10,788 nucleotides of DNA from positions 1-10,788 of the forward strand of contig CAMZKY010000320.1 of assembly GCA_947311455.1 (NCBI GenBank), read 5' to 3'. Of the stretch, positions 1 to 5,600 are shown one piece after another (within the stretch, counting starts at the first letter, position 1; each line of letters starts with the position of its first letter). The DNA comes from an uncultured Marinosulfonomonas sp. GTDB taxonomy: Bacteria; Pseudomonadota; Alphaproteobacteria; Rhodobacterales; Rhodobacteraceae. The notes beneath the pieces are model-generated. The model was given only the letters and a program-made list of their open reading frames with translations. It did no database searches and was not told where the DNA came from. The position numbers and the translations under genes were made by a program.

Positions 1-102
1 CAAGCATGGGTTGATGTGATGATGCCTGTTTGGGACAAATTTGTCGGCGATGTTGGCCAAGAAAACATTGACGCGGCACAAGCGATCAACGACTCGATGT
101 AA
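1..102 (+). CDS. dctP: TRAP transporter solute-binding protein DctP, C-terminal end (partial)
   Basis: Frame 1 is open from the first base to TAA at 100-102 and gives 33 residues ending in VGQENIDAAQAINDSM. The upstream part is outside the window. An amphipathic C-terminal helix with Trp and acidic residues (AWVDVMMPVWDKF) is typical of the end of DctP-family periplasmic solute receptors. The gene lies directly ahead of the two membrane subunits in the usual P-Q-M order. The protein would bind a substrate, often a carboxylate, in the periplasm and deliver it to DctQM. The substrate cannot be read from this fragment. The call rests mostly on gene context. Confidence 0.8.
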   Translation, partial: QAWVDVMMPVWDKFVGDVGQENIDAAQAINDSM

Positions 103-114
103 GCACTAAAATCT

Positions 115-152
115 GCGTGCGCCCACACAGAAGGGGCGCGCGCTTTTCGTTT
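115..152 (+). terminator. Intrinsic terminator/attenuator between dctP and dctQ
   Basis: A 10-bp stem pairs 115-124 with 134-143 (one G-T wobble), with a 9-base loop and then a T-rich run (TTTTCGTTT). It starts 12 bases after the dctP stop and ends before the dctQ ribosome-binding site. Because dctQ has no evident promoter of its own in the remaining bases, the hairpin probably stops part of the transcripts, so that more binding protein than membrane subunit is made. Confidence 0.65.
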
Positions 153-170
153 AAAACGGGAGGGGACACC

Positions 171-881
171 ATGCATTTGGAAACGAAATCTAGCCGTGCT
201 GATCGTATCGAAGAAACCATTATCGCATTTCTTTTGGGAATGATGACGATCATCACATTTATCAATGTGATAGTGCGCAAGCTATATTCCAACAATCCAC
301 CAGATTATATCAAGTTCCTAAAGCTGGACAATATTGGCCTGTGGGGCATGGAATTGACCGTTTTTATGTTTGGCTGGCTGTGCCTTTTGGGCGCGTCATA
401 TGCAGTGAAAAAGAACGCGCACCTTGGGGTGGATGTTGTGATTAATATGCTGTCTAAAAAACCGCGCCGCCTGTTGGCGCTGGTATCGGTGGCGGTTTGC
501 ATTATGTTCAGTTTCCTTTTGTTGAAAGGCGCGTGGGATTATTGGGCAAACTTTGCCAACTTACCCGGCACAGAAGGGCGCTGGTTTCCGTTAGGTTTTG
601 AAGATAAATTCCGTGGGAAAGGCTGGTATGAGGTCGAATCTGTACCGATGCCGGGTTTGCTTGCGTGGATGTCGGGTGTCTTTAACGATGGTGACGTATA
701 CGACAAACTACCCCGTTTGGTGCCATATTTTGTGTTGCCTTTATCAATGGCCCTGTTGTTTTTCAGGTTTATTCAAGCGGCATTCAAAATCTGGAATGGC
801 GATGTTGACCGGATGGTTGCCAGCCACGAAGTAGAAGATGAAATTCAAGAAATGCGGGATCAACGTGGGGAGACGTCATAA
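171..881 (+). CDS. dctQ: TRAP transporter small permease subunit DctQ
   Basis: This 236-residue inner-membrane protein is the small subunit of a TRAP transporter, which joins the large subunit DctM in sodium- or proton-driven uptake of the substrate held by DctP. Four hydrophobic segments are visible at about residues 16-35, 62-79, 100-119 and 184-204. The family signature is seen around residues 60-90: a Glu at the start of helix 2 (GMELTVFMFGWLCLLGASYAV) and then KKNAHLGVD. The loop between helices 3 and 4 is long (about 60 residues), so the protein exceeds the common 160-180 residues. ATG 171 was chosen over an in-frame GTG at 117 because AGGGG lies 5 bases before it and the GTG start would run translation through the terminator stem. 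Its TAA overlaps the dctM ATG (TAATG), which suggests coupled translation. Confidence 0.93.
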   Translation: MHLETKSSRADRIEETIIAFLLGMMTIITFINVIVRKLYSNNPPDYIKFLKLDNIGLWGMELTVFMFGWLCLLGASYAVKKNAHLGVDVVINMLSKKPRRLLALVSVAVCIMFSFLLLKGAWDYWANFANLPGTEGRWFPLGFEDKFRGKGWYEVESVPMPGLLAWMSGVFNDGDVYDKLPRLVPYFVLPLSMALLFFRFIQAAFKIWNGDVDRMVASHEVEDEIQEMRDQRGETS

Positions 882-2773
882 TGGCTGTTGCTTTATTATT
901 TGCGATGGTGGTTGGTCTAATGATGATCGGCGTGCCTATTGCGGTTTCCTTAGGGATGAGTTCAGTATTGTTTCTGTTGGCCTATTCCGATGTTTCATTG
1001 GCTGCGGTTGCGCAAACGTTATTCTCGGCCTTTGAAGGCCATGCCACGTTGCTGGCAATCCCGTTCTTTATTCTGGCGTCAACATTTATGTCGACGGGCG
1101 GTGTCGCCGCACGGATTATTAACTTTTCTATCGCCTGTGTGGGCCATTTTCGCGGCGGTTTGGCCATTGCGGGTGTGTTTGCCTGTATGATGTTTGCCGC
1201 CTTGTCTGGCTCCTCGCCTGCGACGGTTGTGGCGATTGGCTCGATTGTGATCGCGGCGATGGTTAAGGCTGGATATTCCAGAGATTTCGCCGCTGGTGTG
1301 ATTTGTAACGCGGGCACCTTGGGCATCTTGATCCCGCCGTCCATCGTGATGGTGGTTTATGCAGCTGCAGTCGAAGTATCTGTGGGGCGTATGTTTCTTG
1401 CGGGGATTATTCCGGGCCTTTTGGCTGGATTTATGCTGATGATCGCGATCTATGTGATGGCGCGGATCAAAAAGATGCCTGCTGGCGAATGGGTTGGTTG
1501 GGGCACGGTTGCTGAAACCTTTTTAAATGCGTTTTGGGGGCTGATGTTGATCGTGATTATCATGGTGGGCATCTATGGCATCCCCGGTGTAACCTCGGCC
1601 ATTTTCACCCCAACAGAAGCGGCCGCCGTGGCCTCGGTTTATGCGTTTATCGTGTCGATCTTTATCTACCGTGACATGGGGATGTTGAAATCACGTCCAT
1701 GGTTAAAGGATGGAGAAAAAGATGGCATGGGGCTTGGCATGCGGGTGGTAGTTTTCGCACTGGTCGGTTTCTTGTTCCACTTTATGCTGTCCAGCAACAA
1801 TGCCGGCGCATTTTACCCGCGCAACATTGGTTTGATGGTTGGGTTTGGCTGGGTCGCTGTTACGTTGATTGTTGGTTGGGCGCTTGTGAAAATGCCTGAG
1901 AAGCGCAAAGAAACGGCGACGGTGGTTATTTCGATCCTAGGGGTGTTGCCAGGCTTGTTTCTACTCTACCTCTCGGTCGGCAGTGTCTGGAGTGGCTCCT
2001 ACGAAAGCGCGCTCACCGCAAGCGGTATTGATGGGTTGGCGATGGTTTTGGCCTTGATTGTCACGGTTCTTTACAGTGCTGTCGCAATGCTATTTGTGAT
2101 GTTGGCGCCGATGGTTTTTGTGTTTAGCCTTGTGTCGTCTTCGACCCGGGTGACAGAGGCCGGCTATAGCTTTGCTCAAAGCTTAACCGGTGGTGGCACC
2201 GCGTTCATTCGCGGAACGGGAGAAACTGCCGTAGCGTTTATCCCGTCGTTTTTCCATCGTGACACGCGCCAAGCATTGTTTGACGCGGGTAAGCTGACGG
2301 TAACTTTGATGTTTGTGATCGCCAATGCGCTAATCCTGAAACACGTTCTGACGGATGAACAAATCCCCCAGCAAGTGGCAAATGCGATGCTGTCTTACGG
2401 GTTTGGGCCGGTGATGTTCTTGGTTGTCGTTAACGTGATCTTGTTGATCGGGGGCCAGTTTATGGAGCCGTCAGGATTGCTGGTGATTGTTGCACCTTTG
2501 GTGTTTCCAATTGCAATGGAGTTGGGAATTGACCCGATCCATCTAGGGATCATCATGGTGGTGAACATGGAAATCGGGATGATCACCCCACCAGTTGGTT
2601 TGAATCTGTTCGTGACCTCGGGCGTGGCTGGTATGTCAATGATGCGAGTGGTTAAGGCGTCACTGCCGTTCCTTGCGGTGCTGTTCGTGTTCCTGATTAT
2701 GATCACTTATATTCCGTGGCTGTCTACCGTTATTCCAAACGCGGTGATGGGGCCTGAAGTGATTACCAAGTAA
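881..2773 (+). CDS. dctM: TRAP transporter large permease subunit DctM, expanded form
   Basis: This 630-residue polytopic inner-membrane protein is the transport-catalysing subunit of the TRAP system. Family landmarks are the N-terminal GVPIAVSLG (residues 17-25), AALSGSSPATVVAIGSI (106-122), AGTLGILIPPS (144-154), FTPTEAAAVASVYA (242-255), EQIPQ (493-497) and IGMITPPVGLNLFV (565-578). Typical DctM proteins have about 430 residues. Here the conserved halves are separated by about 195 extra residues (roughly 267-462) holding several more hydrophobic segments, about four by eye. The reading frame is unbroken and the insert has the same base composition as its surroundings, so I read it as a real subfamily feature and not a fusion artefact. 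The ATG overlaps the dctQ stop, and GGGGAG at 867-872 gives the ribosome-binding site. The substrate is unknown. Confidence 0.93.
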   Translation: MAVALLFAMVVGLMMIGVPIAVSLGMSSVLFLLAYSDVSLAAVAQTLFSAFEGHATLLAIPFFILASTFMSTGGVAARIINFSIACVGHFRGGLAIAGVFACMMFAALSGSSPATVVAIGSIVIAAMVKAGYSRDFAAGVICNAGTLGILIPPSIVMVVYAAAVEVSVGRMFLAGIIPGLLAGFMLMIAIYVMARIKKMPAGEWVGWGTVAETFLNAFWGLMLIVIIMVGIYGIPGVTSAIFTPTEAAAVASVYAFIVSIFIYRDMGMLKSRPWLKDGEKDGMGLGMRVVVFALVGFLFHFMLSSNNAGAFYPRNIGLMVGFGWVAVTLIVGWALVKMPEKRKETATVVISILGVLPGLFLLYLSVGSVWSGSYESALTASGIDGLAMVLALIVTVLYSAVAMLFVMLAPMVFVFSLVSSSTRVTEAGYSFAQSLTGGGTAFIRGTGETAVAFIPSFFHRDTRQALFDAGKLTVTLMFVIANALILKHVLTDEQIPQQVANAMLSYGFGPVMFLVVVNVILLIGGQFMEPSGLLVIVAPLVFPIAMELGIDPIHLGIIMVVNMEIGMITPPVGLNLFVTSGVAGMSMMRVVKASLPFLAVLFVFLIMITYIPWLSTVIPNAVMGPEVITK

Positions 2774-2778
2774 CCAAA

Positions 2779-2803
2779 AGGAGCGCTTCGCGCGCGCTTT
2801 TCT
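2779..2803 (+). terminator. Weak hairpin after dctM
   Basis: AGCGC (2782-2786) pairs with GCGCT (2794-2798) around a 7-base loop, extended by two G-T pairs, and is followed by TTTTCT. It starts 6 bases after the dctM stop. It would be a weak terminator by itself, and a much stronger one follows at 2815. Confidence 0.4.
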
Positions 2804-2814
2804 GTTCTTAGTAG

Positions 2815-2849
2815 AAAGGCGACGCCCTAATGTGGGGCGTCGCCTTTTT
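2815..2849 (+). terminator. Strong, probably bidirectional intrinsic terminator
   Basis: A perfect 13-bp stem pairs 2815-2827 (AAAGGCGACGCCC) with 2835-2847, with a 7-base loop and a run of five T on the plus strand. It ends the dctPQM operon. On the minus strand the same stem is followed by TTTCTAC, so it may also stop transcripts coming from tpiA, whose stop codon is about 95 bases away. Confidence 0.85.
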
Positions 2850-2876
2850 CAATGTCGTAAAACGTAAGCATCCATG

Positions 2877-2902
2877 CTTCTTTTCGCTTAAATATCCCCG
2901 CC
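2877..2902 (-). repeat. Intergenic GATATTTA...GAAAAGAAG motif, copy B
   Basis: Read on the minus strand, this 26-base stretch is GGCGGGGATATTTA, AGC, then GAAAAGAAG. It matches copy A at 8233-8256 at 22 of 24 aligned positions with a two-base gap. It lies between tpiA and the terminator at 2815-2849. A short dyad (AAGCA/TGCTT, 2866-2879) follows it on the minus strand. The function is unknown. Confidence 0.5.
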
Positions 2903-2944
2903 CTAGGCAAGGCTTCCCTGTGCTGCGAAAGTAGCTCGGTTTAA

Positions 2945-3694
2945 CTAACTGTTTTCAAGTGCGGTGATGATGCCGGTGAAATCTACCGCTTTAAGCGAAG
3001 CGCCTCCCACAAGTGCGCCATCAACATTATTTACCGCAAAGATATCGTCGGCATTGCTTGGTTTCACTGAACCACCGTAAAGCACACTGATGTTATCTCC
3101 AATTTCAGTGCCAAAGCGTTTGATCAGGGCACCTCGGATAAAATCATGCACTTCGCCGATTTGTTCGAGTGTCGGCACTTTACCTGTGCCAATCGCCCAG
3201 ATCGGCTCATAAGCCACGACAGTGTTTTCAGCCGTCGCAGTTTCAGGGATTGATCCGGCAAGCTGCGCGCCGATTATGTCCAACGTTTTGCCAGCCACGC
3301 GTTGATCATCTGACTCACCACAGCAGATCACCGCAATCAGGCCCGCAGCAGTGGCGGTTTTGGCTTTGGCGTTTATATCGGCATCAGATTCGTGGTGATC
3401 CTGACGGCGTTCAGAGTGGCCAACAATCACATGGCTTGCGCCTGCATCAACCAGCATATCCGCAGAAATGTCGCCTGTATGCGCGCCAGATGTATCGGCG
3501 TGGCAATCTTGGCCACCTGTGGCAATCGCACTGCCTTTGGTGCGTGCCGCCATCGCCCCAACCAAAGTGGCGGGGGGGCAAATCAGGACGCCGCATTTTG
3601 GCGTGGGGTGGCTGGTGATCAGCGTGTCAATTTCAGCAAGTGAAGCACTGGTGCCATTCATTTTCCAGTTTCCGGCCGCAAGTTTATTACGCAT
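2945..3694 (-). CDS. tpiA: Triosephosphate isomerase
   Basis: This 249-residue protein has the normal bacterial length. It is the cytosolic glycolysis/gluconeogenesis enzyme that interconverts dihydroxyacetone phosphate and glyceraldehyde 3-phosphate. The active site is complete: Asn9 and Lys11 in AAGNWKMNGT, His93 in IVGHSERR, Glu163 in AYEPIWAIGTGK with the mobile loop 6 after it, and the phosphate-binding YGGS at 206-209. An in-frame ATG 21 codons upstream (3757) exists, but the family start MRNKLAAGNWK at 3694 has AGGGAC a few bases before it and fits known N termini, so the longer form was rejected. The gene stands alone on its strand. A possible -10 element (AATAAT on the minus strand, + positions 3732-3737) lies in the upstream gap, but its -35 partner is unclear. 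Confidence 0.97.
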   Translation of the reverse strand: MRNKLAAGNWKMNGTSASLAEIDTLITSHPTPKCGVLICPPATLVGAMAARTKGSAIATGGQDCHADTSGAHTGDISADMLVDAGASHVIVGHSERRQDHHESDADINAKAKTATAAGLIAVICCGESDDQRVAGKTLDIIGAQLAGSIPETATAENTVVAYEPIWAIGTGKVPTLEQIGEVHDFIRGALIKRFGTEIGDNISVLYGGSVKPSNADDIFAVNNVDGALVGGASLKAVDFTGIITALENS

Positions 3695-3829
3695 GATTTT
3701 GTCCCTTATGTTTATTTCAACAATGCTTGCATTATTGTTTTGCCCCAAAGCAAGCAAGTTTTCCGGATATGCGGCAAGAGGCCCTACCTGAAGATATGTT
3801 TTTTTGTATCGCTGACATTTTTTGGGTCA

Positions 3830-3835
3830 TATAAT
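3830..3835 (+). promoter_or_regulatory. Possible -10 element for the phosphoesterase-like gene
   Basis: An exact TATAAT lies 34 bases before the ATG at 3870, in the 175-base gap between the divergent tpiA and this gene. No good -35 has normal spacing: CTGACA at 3812-3817 is only 12 bases away. The call therefore rests on the hexamer and its place alone. Confidence 0.3.
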
Positions 3836-3869
3836 GGTTTAGGAAAATACTAGGAAATAGGGGTATAAC

Positions 3870-4631
3870 ATGAGAATTGTCCAAATTAGCGACTTAAACA
3901 TTGGCGCAAAAGGGGATGAAAATCCAGCTGCGAAAAAGATGGCTGAAAATCTGCAGCTAACAATTGCCAATGTAAACCAACTGACTCCAAAACCTGATTT
4001 GGTGCTTATTAATGGCAATATTACCAATGATGGCAGCCCTGAATCAGCCGCTCATGCGCGTGAACTGCTTGATACGTTTGAAATGCCCTATAAACTGGTT
4101 TGTGGCCCGCAGGATGATCGCCGGACAACGCTGGGTGTGTTCGAACATGCCTGCGCAAACGAAGTTGGCGGCGTGGTGAGCTATATGGTTGAAGGGTTCG
4201 ACCTGCGCATTATCGGGCTTGATAGTTTGGGCCACAATGGCACGGGTGGGCATATCTGCCAAAAACGCTTGAACTGGGTAAATGAACGTTTAGCCGAAAA
4301 TCAGACCAAACCAACCCTGATTTTTATGCATCATCCGCCAATGAAACTGGGCATGCAAGCGGCAGATGCCGAAGGATTCAACAACGCAGACGTTTTTGGC
4401 CAGCTGGTCCAACATTATAGTCATATCAAGGCAATTTTCAGCGGTCATGTCAACTTTGCCAGCCACACCTGCTGGAATGAAACCGTGGTTTCTACGGCAC
4501 CAAGTATGGGCATGGAATCCGCGTTGGATACAATGGAAACGGGGGAAGCGGTTTCCGGTGCGCCGGCCTATAATATTCACCATTATACCGAGTTTGGCGA
4601 TTTAGTGAGCCGGACAGTGTATCTTGATTAA
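3870..4631 (+). CDS. Calcineurin-like phosphoesterase homologue with a degenerate metal site
   Basis: This 253-residue protein has no signal peptide or membrane segment, so it is probably cytosolic. The fold and motif order are those of class III (CpdA-like) cyclic-nucleotide phosphodiesterases in the calcineurin-like metallophosphoesterase family, at normal length. Most metal ligands are changed. The D-x-H motif reads D8-L-N10; the G-D motif reads G49-N50 (LINGNITNDG); G-N-H-D reads G79-P80-Q81-D82; and the last G-H-x-H reads G192-H193-V194-N195. Only D8, H154 (in MHHPP) and H193 remain of the two-metal centre. The frame is intact. Either this is a pseudoenzyme with a binding or regulatory role, or it uses a different chemistry. 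ATG 3870 is preceded by AGGGG. The gene is divergent from tpiA and converges on the tfoX-like gene. Confidence 0.8.
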   Translation: MRIVQISDLNIGAKGDENPAAKKMAENLQLTIANVNQLTPKPDLVLINGNITNDGSPESAAHARELLDTFEMPYKLVCGPQDDRRTTLGVFEHACANEVGGVVSYMVEGFDLRIIGLDSLGHNGTGGHICQKRLNWVNERLAENQTKPTLIFMHHPPMKLGMQAADAEGFNNADVFGQLVQHYSHIKAIFSGHVNFASHTCWNETVVSTAPSMGMESALDTMETGEAVSGAPAYNIHHYTEFGDLVSRTVYLD

Positions 4632-4646
4632 GAAAGCGTATCAGGA

Positions 4647-4961
4647 TTAAGAAAGTGCTGTGAAGGCCCGGCGCGCCCAATCAAGGGCGATGTCCGGGTC
4701 GTCAAGGGCGCTGCAGGGCATTGTCCAATAGCACATGGTTTTTCCGGTGTCCGCGCCAAACTGGACGGCGCCTGCCGCTTCCATTTCTTTTTCAAAACCG
4801 CCTTTGGCCTTCAGATAAAGCGTGCCTTGGCTGTCTAGAATGGAAAATATCACCCCGTTGCAATAAATCGACAAGCCACCCATCATTTTGCGGCTGGTGA
4901 TGTCGCCAAGTTCTTCAAATATTTCATGGGTATAGGCGATGTCGGATTCAGACAGGCCCAT
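4647..4961 (-). CDS. TfoX N-terminal domain protein
   Basis: This small protein of 104 residues consists of one TfoX/Sxy N-terminal domain: an R-K-M-M-G-G motif (residues 24-29) in place of the usual RxMFGG, followed by an alternating beta pattern (LSIYCNGVIFSILD, TLYLKAK) and the late CYWTMP. In gammaproteobacterial competence regulators this domain is joined to a C-terminal domain that is absent here, so a role in competence should not be assumed. A GTG at 4976 would add five residues (MEEKK). ATG 4961 is preferred because GGAAG lies 8 bases before it. The gene starts 18 bases after the erpA-like stop, so the two are likely co-transcribed. The two convergent stop codons near 4631 and 4647 leave only 15 bases and no terminator. 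Confidence 0.85.
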   Translation of the reverse strand: MGLSESDIAYTHEIFEELGDITSRKMMGGLSIYCNGVIFSILDSQGTLYLKAKGGFEKEMEAAGAVQFGADTGKTMCYWTMPCSALDDPDIALDWARRAFTALS

Positions 4962-4979
4962 TTTCTTTTCTTCCACCGC

Positions 4980-5348
4980 TCAAATCGCGGGGCCGGACAG
5001 ATTATCATCAAATTTAATCGATTCGCCACAGCCGCAGGCCTCGGTCACGTTGGGGTTTCTAAAGTTAAACCCGCTTTCCAAAAGGGATGTGGTGTAATCA
5101 ATTTCAGTGCCAAATAGGAATATCTGCGCCATCGGGGCAATCATCACCCGCGCGCCATCCATTTCGACGGTTTCGTCCATTGGATCAATTTCATTCACAT
5201 AATCCATGGTGTATTCCATACCTGCACAGCCACCTTTTTTGATGCCAATGCGCAATCCTTGCGAGCCGTCTTTGGCCATCAGTTTGCAGATCTGCTTGGC
5301 TGCGGCGGGGGTGATGGACACGGCTTGCTTGCCTGGAATTCCGAACAT
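4980..5348 (-). CDS. erpA: HesB/IscA-family iron-sulfur cluster carrier (ErpA-like)
   Basis: This is a 122-residue A-type Fe-S carrier, which holds a 2Fe-2S or 4Fe-4S cluster and passes it to apo-enzymes. The three ligand cysteines are present: Cys41 in KKGGCAGMEY, and Cys105 and Cys107 in EACGCGES. An upstream in-frame start (5387) would add 13 unrelated residues, whereas ATG 5348 has AGGAG 8 bases before it. The family (IscA, SufA, ErpA) cannot be separated safely by sequence alone, and no isc or suf genes lie next to it, so erpA is a best guess. A sigma70-like promoter lies just upstream, and the tfoX-like gene follows in the same direction. Confidence 0.9.
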   Translation of the reverse strand: MFGIPGKQAVSITPAAAKQICKLMAKDGSQGLRIGIKKGGCAGMEYTMDYVNEIDPMDETVEMDGARVMIAPMAQIFLFGTEIDYTTSLLESGFNFRNPNVTEACGCGESIKFDDNLSGPAI

Positions 5349-5372
5349 GATGTTTTCTCCTGTTGCCTGCCT

Positions 5373-5400
5373 AATATAGGGGGTCATTGAGGATTCTCAA
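5373..5400 (-). promoter_or_regulatory. Sigma70-type promoter of the erpA-like gene, with an overlapping dyad
   Basis: On the minus strand TTGAGA (+ positions 5395-5400) and TATATT (5373-5378) are separated by 16 bases; each matches 5 of 6 consensus bases. The promoter sits 25 bases before the ATG at 5348. The -35 lies inside a dyad TTGAG-N4-CTCAA at 5387-5400, which could be an operator. The regulator is unknown. Confidence 0.55.
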
Positions 5401-5493
5401 GATGTGTTGCTGCCGCAGGGTGGAAATTAAAGCTTTGGGCGCGGCAAGGGGGCTTGAAATGTGGCCCGACCCCTGGAAATGAACGTAGAGTGG

Positions 5494-5539
5494 GATTGTC
5501 GCAGAGATTGTGTATGGGGTTGCATATTAGGCGACAATC
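5494..5539. repeat. Inverted repeat in the erpA-tehA gap
   Basis: GATTGTCGC (5494-5502) and GCGACAATC (5531-5539) are perfect 9-base inverted repeats with 28 bases between. There is no T-run, so this is not a terminator. It may be a pair of protein half-sites, or chance. Apart from this dyad I see nothing in 5401-5550. Confidence 0.35.
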
Positions 5540-5560
5540 ATCTTTAATTATTTGTAGTAA

Positions 5561-5574
5561 TTGATCTAGATCAA
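5561..5574. promoter_or_regulatory. FNR/FnrL/Dnr-type binding site
   Basis: TTGATCTAGATCAA is a perfect 14-base palindrome and an exact match to the TTGAT-N4-ATCAA site of the FNR family (FnrL and Dnr in Rhodobacterales, which respond to oxygen loss or nitric oxide). It ends 26 bases before the ATG of the tehA-like gene. The protein that binds it cannot be told from the site. Its closeness to the start codon fits repression better than ordinary activation. Confidence 0.7.
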
Positions 5575-5600
5575 ATAGATTACCGGATGGGGACAAATAA

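Noticed and set aside
2850..2876. Tiny eight-codon minus-strand frame after copy B of the intergenic motif
   Set aside because: It has an ATG a few bases after GAAG, but it is too short to support as a gene and lies between terminator and tpiA end.
3695..3757. Longer N terminus of tpiA starting at 3757
   Set aside because: The extra 21 residues do not fit the family; ATG 3694 has a ribosome-binding site and the family start.
3169..3791. Plus-strand open frames of 83-149 codons over tpiA
   Set aside because: They lie opposite a tpiA gene with every catalytic motif in place, have no family resemblance, and are explained by antisense codon bias.
3812..3835. CTGACA plus TATAAT as a full promoter
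   Set aside because: The spacer is only 12 bases, too short for a normal sigma70 promoter, so only the -10 was kept at low confidence.
3870..4631. Frameshift or sequencing error as the cause of the odd phosphoesterase motifs
   Set aside because: The frame is continuous, the length is normal, and the changes are single-codon substitutions spread over several motifs.
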